A DNA stretch of 64,000 nucleotides from positions 18,689,579-18,753,578 of the forward strand of contig NC_092359.1 of assembly GCF_030848805.1 (NCBI RefSeq), given 5' to 3'. Under the pieces are notes generated by a model. The model was given only the letters and a program-made list of their open reading frames with translations. It was not told the origin of the DNA and made no database searches. Positions 23,601-34,985 of the stretch are shown one piece after another. How positions within the stretch are numbered: position 1 is the first letter of the stretch; each line of letters opens with the position of its first letter. This DNA comes from Temnothorax longispinosus. Its lineage: Eukaryota; Arthropoda; Insecta; Hymenoptera; Formicidae. The translations under genes were made by a program, and so were the position numbers.

Positions 23601-23682
23601 TTTTTGGTGTGATATCAACATAATTCCATTTTAATAACGTAAGAATTTACATAGTAATTTAAAATATTTGATGTGTTCGCAG
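20612..23682 (+). promoter_or_regulatory. upstream block of CYP4 gene A, with 5' noncoding exon
   Basis: Starts at GCCGTAATGCAGGTTGAATG and is collinear with 31028-34968 (gene B), 50480-52474 (gene C) and 63337-64000 (gene D). A noncoding exon ends in CGACGTGACGGACG at 22706 before a GTGAGT donor, and is spliced to the acceptor at 23682. Relative to B and C it lacks a 63-bp stretch near 22330 that holds the TATA box. It carries about 160 extra bases within the noncoding exon (about 22533-22690), and lacks the MITEs present in B, C and D. Confidence 0.7.
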
Positions 23683-23699
23683 ATACGACTATTAGGAGA

Positions 23700-26600
23700 A
23701 TGGATTTTATCTTTTTGGCACTATGCATTGTTTTGATTTTCGCGATTTTTCTGCATCAGCAGTATACTGTTCGACAGAAATTTAAAAACTTTCCCCAAAT
23801 CGACGCATATCCTATCGTTGGTGTGGCGATTAAGTTAGCGAGGCTGTCGCACTATGGTAAAAAACTTTATGTATAAAATTTTATAACTATCTTTTTACAG
23901 GTTATTCGTATATTCTTACACGGTTTAAAATAAAAAGTTTACTATTAAAATTTATATAATAATTAAATTGATGGTATTAATAAATTACTAATGTGATAAT
24001 TAATAATTCTAATTGCTAGAGCGCTTGAAATACTTTGTATCACTTATGGAGAGGTGTAAAGAAGAAATATTTGTACAATGGCTAGTAAACAAGCCTATGA
24101 TTAATGTGTATAAGCCAGAACATTTAGAGGTAAACAATAAAATTAATTTGCTAAAATATTATCTGTTATTTTCTGCGATAATTGATGTATTATATATAAG
24201 TGTTGAGTAATTGAAGTATTATAAAAATGGTCGTAAATATCCTGATGAAATCATCCTTTTATATAACAGTATAAAGAATTCTTGACCATTAGCATAATGT
24301 TGAGCATTCTAAGCATGCATTCATAAATTTATTTTTAGTGATATCTTAATATAATAATAGAGATTAGAAGGAGAAAATAAATTATTGTAGCGAGATCTTT
24401 TTATCGCTGCTATTGTGTATGCAATGCGTAATCAAATTTCGTTATTATACAATCAATTATTCGGTATATTGTAAATATATTTGTCTTGTTAGTGAAAAAA
24501 CAATGAAAAATGTTAAATATTTTGCCGTGTAAATTTGTCTAAAAAAATGTAAATTTTTTTTTGAAATACGATAGTTTATTTTACCAAATCTGATTTATTA
24601 TCAAGAAAAATTGTCACAGCAAAATGAAGATTTAATTTTTATAACAAAATAAATTTAAAAACTGATAATTAATTGACAGTTTCAGCAAAACTGCTTTTCA
24701 TAAATAGAATTAGTAGTCATATATTAATAAATTACATAACTAATCAAATTCGTTGCAATAGCATTAAGTACCTTATGGAGTAAAAAATATGGTGTAAATT
24801 TTCTTCGAATATTGTTGGATTATATCTTTTTTCAATATTTACAGCAAGTTTTTCCTAGCACCGTAAATATCACAAAAGGAGAAGAGTATGATCTGCTCAG
24901 GCCTTGGTTGGGCAACGGACTTCTGACCTCTACGGGTAAAGACGCAAAATCATTACATGTTTACCAATTGGTCTGCACTTACGGTTAGATAAGCTGCGTA
25001 AAAAAACAAAACAAGTTTTATCACAGATATATATGCCTCAACACAATTAAGAAATAATATATTTTAGAACATGTGTCTATCTAAATATTATTTAGATTTA
25101 TGACTCTATTGATTTACATATATTGATTATTAACGTTGTTTACCACAACATTGTGCAATAGTTTCTTGTGAAACGGTTTTCTTATTTACTTTGTTAATTA
25201 TCGAGTACTGATATACAGAAAAAATAAGATTACTATCACTTTAAAACTGAAAACGATAACCATGTATTTTTTTAACCTAATTTTGTAGCTGCCTTTATTT
25301 TTTGCGATTTTTACAACATAATTATATCACATTTTAATGCTGTTTTAGGTAAACAATGGTTCCACGATAGAAAACTTATTGGGCCAACGTTCCACTTTAG
25401 TATATTAGATCAATTTGCTGTGGTTCTGTCTGAAAAAGCAGAGATCCTAATAAAGTGTCTCGAAAGAGAGATAGAAAAAGATTCAGGGAAAGCCGTTGAT
25501 GTTTTCCCTCTTATTGTCAATGCTGCTCTCGATGTTATCTGTGGTAATGTATATTTTCAATTACAATATACAATATACATATAATTACAATATTTTTTGC
25601 GAAAAAAACGTTTATTAACACATATATTTTACGCTGCAGCTAATTTTATCAATTATTTTATGAAGAGTAAGAAAAATTATAAATTACTAAAAATATTAAT
25701 TTATTGATATTAATTTTGTTGAATCTGCAAATTATTTCGCTACAATAGTAAAAATTTGTATGTTATTCTTATTGTGTCACCAAAGCAATAATAACAAAAT
25801 GCCAAGAAGAAATTATTTTATATCAGAAGTAAATTTGTGTTCTTACCAACAAATTTATTTAGCAAGATTTTTCTATTTTACCAATAAAACAAAGATCTTG
25901 TAGTAATATTGTTGTACCATTTACAAGTAACAAGTATTGAGTTTAATTTTAGCTTTATAAGTGATAAAAGAGACATTAATAATATCAATTGTTATCTTGT
26001 AGAAACGGCAATGGGTGTGAATATACGTGCTCAAGAAACCGTAACGAAATATCATTCAACAGTAGACAAGTCAGTTTTCAAAAATCTTCTACTGCTATTA
26101 TTAGTGGAACAGTTAAAAGTTTATTACTTAATAATGTTAAAAATTACCGGTGGACTTCAATCATTAATTACATATGTAATTTATGTGAATTAAATGTTAA
26201 TTTGAATTTGAATTTTCAGAGCTTCCACGTTAATATTGAATCGACTGCTTACACCGTGGTATTGGTCTGATTGGTTGTACTATTCCCTGCCTGTAGGAAA
26301 GGGATTTAAATCAGCAATTGATATATTGCATGACTTCACGAAAGGGGTATGCTGTAGAAACCCTAACGATATGTATTTAGAAGATTAAAATAGTGTCAGA
26401 GAGTTTCACTAAATTTTTTATATTATTCCGTTAAAAAAATTTTTACATTTACGACAAACATCGATAAATTCTAGGTGATAAATAAGAAAAAGGTTGAACG
26501 ACAATTACAAAATGGCTACACAGAACACGAAAATGACGACAATGAATTAGATATAGGTGTGATTGTAAATTATAATTATACATTATATATTATGCATATT

Positions 26601-27781
26601 TCTACTAGCATTTAAATATTCTTTATGTAAGGAAATTTTCTACATCAGGTAAGCGAAAGAGGAAAGCGTTCCTGGATCTGTTGTTAGACCAGAATGCGAA
26701 AGACGACACTCCCTTGACTGATGATGAGTTGAGAGCGCAAGTCGACACGTTCATGTTTGAGGTAAAATGTTCGAAATCAACATCTTTTGATTTTCTTATT
26801 ATAAATATTTTTCTTATTAGCTCGATAACGTATCTAGTATAAGTACGTGTAAAATAATATGTAAATGATAAATAGGGACATGACACAACGGCGGTTGCGA
26901 TGACTTTTACACTCTTTCTTTTGGGTAATAATCTCGAACACCAGGAAAAAGTTCACGAAGAACTCGATGAGGTTTTTGGAGATTCAGATACGCCAGCCAG
27001 TGTAAAGGAGCTGTCGCAATTGAAGTATCTCGAAAGAGTCATAAAGGAGACACTCCGATTATTTCCAAGTGTACCTTTAATCACGAGGAAACTAACGGAA
27101 GATGTAAAATTAGGTAGGACATAACTTTACGTACCAATTGAATAAAGAATTTTGAGGATTTTACTAATATGTAAATTCATTTATAAGACAGTTGAAATGT
27201 AACGATGCGAGAAATGTTTTTCAAGATAATTTTTTAAGGATTAGTATTTAATAAATATTTTTATTATTTATGAAAAACTAAACAAATAAAAATTAAAGCA
27301 ATTTATCTAAAGATCGATAATTTAATATTAAAAGTCGGTCTAATTTTTAGATCATAAAAACTTTATATTGACAAAGATAGTCAATGTAACGTTTTATAAG
27401 CAAATGCAGTCTATATATTAATTTATTTCTTCTATTTTAGATAATTATATACTTCCGAAAGGTTTCTCGGTCACATTGGCAATCCTATTAGCACACCGAA
27501 ACCCAAAGGTTTGGCCGGATCCAATGAAGTTTGATCCGGACCGCTTCCTTCCAGAAAACTCAAAGCATAGGAATCCGTATGCCTACGTTCCATTCAGCGC
27601 TGGACCGAGAAACTGTATAGGTCAGAGATTCGCTCTACTCGAAGAGAAAATCATGTTGGCTGCTATTCTGAGAAAGTGGAGGGTGAAGAGTGTGAAAACG
27701 CTCGACACGATTGAGTACGGCGGCGCTCTCATTTTGCGACCATGCGAGGAAGTACTCATAAATTTCACGCCGAAGAAATGA
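23700..27781 (+). CDS. CYP4: cytochrome P450, CYP4 family, gene A
   Basis: Membrane-anchored mono-oxygenase of the endoplasmic reticulum. Coding exons 23700-23856, 24020-24129, 24845-24935, 25349-25543, 26003-26069, 26220-26346, 26475-26556, 26649-26761, 26876-27113 and 27441-27781 join in phase to 506 residues, normal for CYP4. Seen: N-terminal anchor (MDFIFLALCIVLIFAIF), CYP4 signature ICETAMG across exons 4/5 of this list, I-helix FMFEGHDTT with the Glu that ties haem covalently in many CYP4s, K-helix KETLR (ExxR), PDRF, and haem loop PFSAGPRNCIG. Exon ending at 26069 uses a GTCAGT donor. Differences from B and C cluster in the exon at 24020 and the one at 26220, the F-G region that shapes substrate access. 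Its upstream block lacks the TATA box, so expression may differ. Substrate unknown; insect CYP4s handle fatty acids, hydrocarbons, pheromones or xenobiotics. Confidence 0.92.
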
Positions 27782-27883
27782 ACAGTTCGCCAGCAAATAT
27801 ATGCTTTTTTATAATACGATTTTTATAACTTTTATCGATTACAAAATTTAAATGTTTTTCTCATTATGTGCGGTATGTATGTA

Positions 27884-28015
27884 CACTGCCCGTCAACGAT
27901 TCCTTTCCTGAGATAAGGGGGGAACATAGAAGCATATAGAGACGCTAATTGGTTACTTCTATTAAAGTCACCAGAACTTCTGTGTTCCCAGGGAAAGGAA
28001 TCGTTGACGGGAGTG
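27884..28015. mobile_element. TA-flanked MITE
   Basis: 132 bp with inverted ends CACTGCCCGTCAACGATTCC / GGAATCGTTGACGGGAGTG, flanked on both sides by TA. TA target and short size fit a Tc1/mariner-derived MITE. It lies 100 bp after the stop codon of P450 A. Confidence 0.85.
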
Positions 28016-28095
28016 TACATATAATCTATATATATAAAATAGAATATCTGTATGTATGTATGCATGTATGTTCTTTATACACTCTTAAACTATTC

Positions 28096-28487
28096 GACCG
28101 AATTTTTACTAAAAGTATATAAAATAAGGGTAGAATTTTCCGGGGAGTGTTATAGAGTGCATAGTTTTTCGTTACCGGTCTTTTTGGGAACCGGTATCCG
28201 AAATTTTTCCAATTTTTCGGGAAATAATTGACCGAATTTTAAAGAATTGTATATGAATCAGGGGTAGAATTTCTCGGGGAGTACCATAAAGTGTATAATT
28301 TTTTGTTATCGATTTTTTGGGAAACCGATATCAGAAATTTTTCCAATTTTTTGGAAAATAATTGACCGATAAAAGTATAAAATAGGGGTAGAATTTTTTG
28401 GGGAGTGTTATAGAGTGTATAGTTTTTCGTTACCGATTTTTTTGGGAACTGGTATCCAAAATTTTTTCAATTTTTCGGTAAATAATT
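28096..28487 (+). repeat. 134-bp tandem repeat inside the Helitron, three copies
   Basis: The joint GACCGAAT/GACCGATA occurs at 28096, 28230, 28364 and 28488 (periods 134, 134, 124). Each unit holds GGGGTAGAATTT, GGGGAGTGTTATAGAGTG, GTTACCG and TTTTTGGGAAC. Internal tandem units are common in non-autonomous Helitrons. Confidence 0.85.
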
Positions 28488-28559
28488 GACCGAATGTTTT
28501 GTAGGAAATGTTTTGATTCTGATGTAATTCCTGACATAAACATAAAAAGTGTGTCGGGT

Positions 28560-28761
28560 GGCTGATTTAAAAGCGGTAACTTAACTTTTCCGTTTGAACA
28601 ACACATTCCAGATGCTTGAGTTTTAAACTTTTATTATGGGATTGATAGTTATGGGATTGGGGGCCGGGGGAGGTTTTTAGTCGGTGAATAAGTCCGGCAT
28701 AACCCTGAGGACCGGCCTTAGGGTATGCGTAAACATTTTCCTTTTCCAACAAAAAAAAAAG
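28560..28761 (+). mobile_element. retroelement 3' tail (LINE tail or SINE), nested in the Helitron
   Basis: GC-richer segment with GGTTTTTAGTCGGTGAAT and TCCGGCATAACC, ending in a run of ten A at 28751-28760. The phrase is shared with the element at 53864-54049. Left limit is uncertain. Confidence 0.5.
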
Positions 28762-29003
28762 CAGGATCTTAAAATTTGCAAAAGTTCCGTAGAAGAATTA
28801 ACTAACCGATAGAACAAAATGGAAATAATAAATATCTACAATTAGTAGAAATCATTTTAGTAAAAACATTAATTATTTAATTGATTTTTACTTGATAAGC
28901 TATTGTCTGATAAAGGAATTTTTTTCGATTAAGGATATTGAAATACAAATGAAGTCGTTTAAAGAAAAACGACTCCCGGGCGAAGCCCGGGTAACCAGCT
29001 AGT

Positions 29004-30656
29004 ATTATATATACATACATATATAATGCACATATTTTTACATATGATAATAATATTACGAAAATCAAATGAAGACTGGCACATATTAATGCAATCACAA
29101 TTTTATCAGCGTCATTATTGCTAAATACAATCCGGGATCTTGTCTTGTAAACAAGGAGTATCTTAAGCTAACAAAAATAGCTTTGACGATAAGAAATGTT
29201 ATTCACTTAATGACCTGGAATATGAAGACAAACATTGATAAATATCTTTAAACCAAAATATAATGTATCATTTTTTGCATGCGAGATTATTTTAATGTTG
29301 AAAATTGGTCGGCTAACGATTGGCTAATTATACAGCGAATAAATTGCAATAATTACTTAACGCTTTTTGAAATGTTATTTAGATATACTTTTGGAATTTT
29401 ACAAAATGCAGATTTGTGCCGTTATAAAATGTACGTGCTGAAAACGGAATGTAATATGCAGTGTTATGAGGTAAACAAGCAATTAGTTTTAATATATTGA
29501 GAAATTATGTTTTGCTTTACAAGAAATAGAATTTTTTGTGGATTTCTTATTATACGTGAGTAATTCCTTATTTTTAATTGTTTTCATATTTAATTCTTTG
29601 TTTATTCCTTACAATTCCGTATGTTTAATTTTTTATTGCTCGGTTTTACTTTTATATTGTATTACGTGCTTGAGTTTCATTTCTTTATTATATGTATTGC
29701 GTGCGAAGCTGATTTGTATAATTCACGCCAATGATTATAATGCGATGATTCAATCACTTATTACGTTTGAATTTTTAATCGCAGCGTATGTCTGTTTTAT
29801 AAGTGTAAATAAATACGTAATATTAATTGTTTATTCCTATTATATTGTTCAGTTTATGATAATGAACTTTATTCAAACAAATTAATTATACTGTTCGTCC
29901 TAAATTTTTCGAAATTCTTGATTGCAAATATTAAAATGATATTCATCGAAAGATTTAAAGAAATATCGCGATAAGTAAAAAAAGGTTCTACTGTAAATTA
30001 AAAATTATTGAATCAAATTTTTAGTGCGGTATTTTCGAGGCGATAAGATTTACAATAAAGAGTTAAATCGATGTAAACTTAGCGACTGGTATGAGAATGC
30101 GGAGCGTCAGGCGTTATTTGTCCGAGATTTGTATCCGAGATTTTCGCTCGAATCACGATGCATCCGCAGTTCCGGCAACTTTTATCTTGGCCAAGAACGC
30201 GGAATGAGCTTGCAACATCGCGAACCAAAAGCACTGAGGGTAATTTCAATCAATTTTGGTTAACTCTCTTAATCGGCGACTAACTCGTCATATGACGCTG
30301 CATCGTGAATATGAATAGAGTCATTAATTTTTTCTTGTCTTTGTACATAGGAAAGGAGACAACAAATTATACGTAGTCAGAAACTTTGTCAGAAGTAATT
30401 CCAGCAGTTGTATTATAAACTTTCTAGACAGAATTATTAATTCGTTGTTGTTCGACATGTGGAAAAAGAAATTAGATTAGAAACAGCGAATTTTGTATTA
30501 GGCAGACACTCTGCCGTGAGAAATTCTGTCATCACAGACAGAATTTTAATTTTTTGTTGTTTGACATGAAAATAAGAATAGATCAATATAGCTTTAAATT
30601 TTGCTCTAAGCAATTTTATCAGTTGCGGAATCGCTGATCAAGTTTCGAGCAAAGTC
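29004..30656. other. spacer between P450 A and B, duplicated between C and D
   Basis: Matches 60625 to about 62480 in order, with the same phrases (CATATTTTTACATATG, AAACAAGGAGTATCTTA, TCCGAGATTTGTATCCGAGA, GATGCATCCGC). Two open frames here (29538-29885, hydrophobic; 30024-30263) are shifted by indels in the other copy (for example TTATTTGTCC versus TTACTTTGTCC at about 62060), so neither is supported as coding. The block near 30110-30240 is better conserved than its surroundings and may be a noncoding exon or control element. Confidence 0.5.
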
Positions 30657-30660
30657 TCAT

Positions 30661-30803
30661 ATGTCCATTTCTATTGATGTAGATTTCAACTTTAATCTCG
30701 GTTTGACTTACTTTTTACCTTTTTCTAATTCTTAGAACACGAAAGAGATAAAAAGTAAATTAAACCGAGATTAAGGTTAATCTACATTGATAGAAATGGA
30801 CAT
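30661..30803. mobile_element. palindromic MITE
   Basis: Arms ATGTCCATTTCTATTGATGT (30661) and its complement ending ATAGAAATGGACAT (30803), about 53 bp each, separated by some 34 bases. No ORF. Confidence 0.75.
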
Positions 30804-31489
30804 TAGTCGAAGTCGCCTCGAGCAGGCAAGCGAGTCATGACGGTACCTCGAGAACACTGCGTTACACCGATTTTTAATCGCGGGTTGAATCGCGCGCGGA
30901 GTGCGCTTTGCGAAATGGAGTTCGAAACGTTCTGCTCGTGCGCGTTACTGAAAGTCCAAAAGTGAATCTCGCGCGCGAAAGACTATCGGCGATATGTCGC
31001 GATTGTCGCGGCGATGCTCGCCGTATCGCGGTCAATCGCCGTAATCAGGTCGAATGTTGTTTAACGTGAATATTAAGAATTTTATTTCATGTATAAATCA
31101 AGATGACTTTTCCGCGAATCATTAACAAATGACGTGTTTGAAATGCATTATGTTTTGTCTAGTCACTCTAATCAATTGTTTTCCACATAGATAATGCGCG
31201 AACGAGATAACGAAGCGAAGATCGATATTTTTCTCGGGATTTTATTTTGAGTAGATTAAAATAATTTTTCCGTAAATTAGCTGAAATAATCTACAAATAA
31301 CGTGTTTAAAATAAAAAGTGTGTCCCATGTTTTGTCAATGAGTCAGTAGCCTCCCACGCAGAAGATACGCGAATAAAATAATGAACGCAGCAAAGATCGA
31401 CCGATATTCTCCTCGGGATTACGAATGAATGAATTCAGTGGCGGAAGTACGCTTCTTGTTACAGGCAATTTTCAGCTCGTGTTCGTTAG

Positions 31490-31636
31490 AGTAGCCATCA
31501 TGTAACTTTTTCCCTAAAGCGGAAACGTGAAAAGTTTATCTTTTTCTATTCAACACCAATAGAAAGAGATAGTTACATGAAACTTTTCACTTTTCACGTT
31601 TCCGCTCAAGGGAAAAAGTTACATGGTCGTTACCCT
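31490..31636. mobile_element. palindromic MITE shared with gene D block
   Basis: Arms run from about CATGTAACTTTTTCCCT, AGCGGAAACGTGAAAAG to the complementary CTTTTCACGTTTCCGCT, AGGGAAAAAGTTACATG. Gene A's block shows the empty site (GTTCGTTTGGCCGCAGAAGG near 21041). A second copy is at 63790-63935. Confidence 0.85.
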
Positions 31637-31745
31637 GGCCACAGAAGGCCAGCCAGGGTCGGCTCCCGAATGTCTTTGCGCCCCTGCTTATCGTGGCGTT
31701 CTGATTGGATTATTGTTCGTAGACGCTCTTCACCTGTGGTTTGGG

Positions 31746-31886
31746 GGTCGATTCTGTATCTTGGGACAAGGTGAAAATTACAAAAGTGAGGAAATTCACT
31801 AAAGAATCTACAATTTTATTTGTCGAAATCTAGTAAACCTGTTCACTTTTGTAATTTTCACCTCGTCTCAAAATACAGAATCGACC
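31746..31886. mobile_element. palindromic MITE
   Basis: Ends GGTCGATTCTGTATCTTG and the complement of GGTCGATTCTGTATTTTG, with inner arms GGTGAAAATTACAAAAGTG / CACTTTTGTAATTTTCACC. Absent from the matching place in gene A's block (near 21150). Confidence 0.85.
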
Positions 31887-33152
31887 TCCTGGAGAATTCT
31901 TGCTCACTTGTCTACCATCGATCATGCCGATTACTCTGCCGCCCGTCACATGTAACGTCATTGAGCCTCCCCGTTAATACGATAACTGACTCATAGCTGA
32001 AACGCCTAATCACGCTCACGTAAATGAACGTTTGCGATACCGCGGTTGCAATTTAACCCAAACATACTGTACAATCTTTAATAAAGATAAAGTTACTTCG
32101 TTCGGAGATTTTTTTAAGCTTGTAAAACGCGTCAGGAGTTGTTTTTACTCGTAAAAGGAAACTTGCATTCGAGAACAGAGTTTTGTACTATTTCAAGTTT
32201 AACGCAGGCAATGATCTTCGAAACTGAAAAACTTTTATATACGCGATTGGTCCTCATAATTGGTCTGCTTATATTATTAAAGGTAATACTTATAAAAAAT
32301 GTACCCGATGTCACGCCATGGAATGTTAATGATACTGAACGTGTAAGTTAAGCGACAAAAAATCAAAACTTACTCCAAGCATAATACACGATTATTGATA
32401 ACATATATATGCTGAGCGTTAAAATTTTGTTTTTTAGATATAATTAAGCGTAACTTTCGGACGGATTGTGAAATTTCTTTATATCTACATTTTTATTATG
32501 ACAATTTGCATATTCTCTTGCTATATCAACAACAAAAATATTTTCAATGTTTGTCAGCTCGTGTCACGATAATTGCGCAATTATTACAATCGTTGCAATT
32601 ATTTTATTAAATAAATGTCACACATGTGACATTTAGATGACATTGAGAAACTAGTTTTTTTTTTATTAATAGTAACATATATCTTAATAAAACGGCGAGT
32701 ATATTAAAAGAGTCTGGAATTAATTTAATTCAAATAAACAGTGTGAAAACAATCGCGCGACGGTAAAATATCTTCTGCTAAAAAACCGAACCAAGAATAA
32801 ACATTTGTGTAATTGGAACGTCATACATCATCGCCTTATATCATTAATTCATATAAATTAATTACTGTCCGTGATGTACGCAAAAAAGAGGGGAGAGAAC
32901 GAAGTATTTACATAACAGGTTTTGCAGGAAACTATTACAATTACGTGTGATGAAGGTGATTAAGATGAAGATAATCACAAAAATAAAGTTACATATACGT
33001 GCATTATACCTCGTGACGCGATAAAAATAGAAATCACATTATCTCGGTCAAGAATAGCCTTCGTTGTAGTTTGATATACATAGTGTCTTAGCATGCACGT
33101 TATCGCATTGTCAAATGCAAATTTTGTTTTGCCTCTGTTCTATCTCGTCGCT

Positions 33153-33160
33153 TATAAAAG
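33153..33160 (+). promoter_or_regulatory. TATA box of CYP4 gene B
   Basis: TATAAAAG, with GTCAACACTTT 20 bases downstream as a possible initiator. The same box is at 50621 for gene C; both sit in a segment that gene A lacks. Confidence 0.6.
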
Positions 33161-33305
33161 CACCTTTTGCGTCAACACTTTTTCAAAACGTCAGAGAAAC
33201 TGCAGAACTCGAATAAAAGACAATATTCGGTTTGATTATCCAATTGTCGCACGAGTGTTTATCATTACATAGAGTCGAATAACGCGAGATAAAAAGCTCA
33301 AGATG

Positions 33306-33776
33306 CACTGAAAAACCCATTTGGCTGGAATAACCAAATTTTGGTAGACACACCATAAGTTATTTGTTTCTATATAAGCAAACAAACACTTTTGTTGGAC
33401 GAACAAAATAATTAGGTTGCAAAAATATGTACGTGAAACCAAATATTTTGTTCAAAAAACAAAAGATCTAATTCGGCTACAACCTAATACGCGGACTATT
33501 TGTTTAAACGAACAAAGTAAATTATTGTGTTATACGGAGAAAAATAATTTGTTTTGCTACGAATTATCTACGAATCGCAACTACAACAATAATTTTTGTT
33601 TCAAACAACACGAATTTAGATAATATTTGTTAAGGGAACAAAATACTTTCCAACAAAAAAGAAGTTGGTTTCTCTAAACAACCTAATTATTTGCAGGACT
33701 CAATTAATTTAATTCAACGAAACAAAATTGCCAACAAAAAAATTTTGGTTCTGTCAACTAATTGGGTCTCTCAGTG
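33306..33776. mobile_element. TA-type MITE in gene B leader
   Basis: 471 bp with inverted ends CACTGAAAAACCCATTTGG / CTAATTGGGTCTCTCAGTG. Gene A has the empty site (CTCAAGATACGGATTT near 22427); gene C has the same insertion at 50774-51241. It lies between the TATA box and the noncoding exon's donor, so it would be transcribed. Confidence 0.85.
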
Positions 33777-34985
33777 TATGGATTTCGCATTCTCATTGCA
33801 CGATCAAATTTTGAATTGAGGTGAGAGGCAGCAGATCCTGTAATCTTCCCTATTGCAGGAATTATAGGCGTATTATTCTGCCGACGTGACGGACGGTAAG
33901 TACTGAAAGTTTATATTTTCTAATAATAAGTATTATAAGTTATTAAAATATCGGTTCTGGTAAGTGAAATAAAATAAACAGTTATTGTGGTTGTTTAAGC
34001 CAGCTTCTGGCGATTTATAATTTGTATCACAATTCAAGAGAGAATTTTATGTATAAAAAATTTATGTGTTACGTAATACAAAAAATTAAAATCACAGTAA
34101 TTATAAAAATGTCGAAACGAAATCCGTTCTATAGATAATAGATTATTAATTGTATACCACAACTGTATTAGCTCAATATTTGTTAAGATTTTCAGTTTTG
34201 GTTCTCATTCTTTTTAAAGAATAAAATAAATCGCAATGTTTAAAGTGTGATTTCTCTTTAAACACATGCTATAACTAAATTCAAGATGCATTAAATTTTT
34301 AGGAAAATATTATTTTGTATAAAAAAAGTGATGTTTCTTTGTCCGATTTAGCAAAAAAATTTAGAAATATTTTATATTTTTCTAACTCAAAATTGAACTA
34401 ATAAGTATAGCAATATAAATGTTCCAAGGCGTCGTAATTAATTTTACTATAGAATTAGCTATTTGATTCTGTAATTGCGATGTCTAGTATTTGTAACGCG
34501 TGTTATTCAGTCATTAAATTTGAAATCTAATAAACAACGTATATTTAATTTTTTTAGTATTAAAAAAGATTATTATTGCGTCAAATAGCAAGTTTTTATT
34601 GAAATTTCAATAAAATACAGCGTCAAAATATAATAATAGAAAATTTGTTGTTGAATCATTTGATTTATAAATCTACTAGTAAATGTTGCTAAAAATTGCA
34701 TTGATATAATCGATATAAATTTTCTACTGATCGTTTTTGTTGACAGCTGTTCTGTTGGCAAATATTATTGCAACGGAATGTATTCCTGATATGGTATCAA
34801 TTTTATCGCAATCAAAAGTATCTATGCATAGATGAAAGATATTTTTACTCACAATCAGTACCATTACTATTTTTTTCGGTGTGATATTAATATAATTCCG
34901 TTTTAATATTTAATGACAAATAACGTACGAGTTTACTTAGTAATTTAAAATATTTGATGTGTTCGCAGATACGACTGTTAGGAGA

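Larger units (their letters stand above)
28025..29002 (+). mobile_element. non-autonomous Helitron
   Basis: Starts with TC (TCTATATATATAAAAT) after an A, ends in CTAG before a T, the A^T target of Helitrons. Eight bases before the end lies a strong hairpin CCCGGGC-GAA-GCCCGGG (28975-28991). No coding capacity in 978 bp. It contains a 134-bp tandem repeat and a retroelement-tail segment. Confidence 0.85.
31028..34968 (+). promoter_or_regulatory. upstream block of CYP4 gene B, with 5' noncoding exon
   Basis: Collinear with the A, C and D blocks. Contains the TATA box at 33153, a noncoding exon ending at 33895 (CGTGACGGACG then GTAAGT) that splices to the acceptor at 34968, and three MITEs absent from A (31490-31636, 31746-31886, 33306-33776). 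The GC-rich leader 30830-31027 precedes it. A possible small exon starts after CCTATTGCAG at 33858. Confidence 0.7.

Noticed and set aside
29538..29885. Hydrophobic 115-codon ORF resembling a membrane receptor
   Set aside because: AT-rich DNA yields Ile/Leu/Phe/Tyr-rich frames by chance; the paralogous spacer copy is interrupted and no receptor motif is present.
30024..30263. ORF with FVRDLYPRFSLESRC, repeated near 62060
   Set aside because: The duplicate has single-base indels within the same stretch, so the frame is not maintained; treated as conserved noncoding sequence instead.
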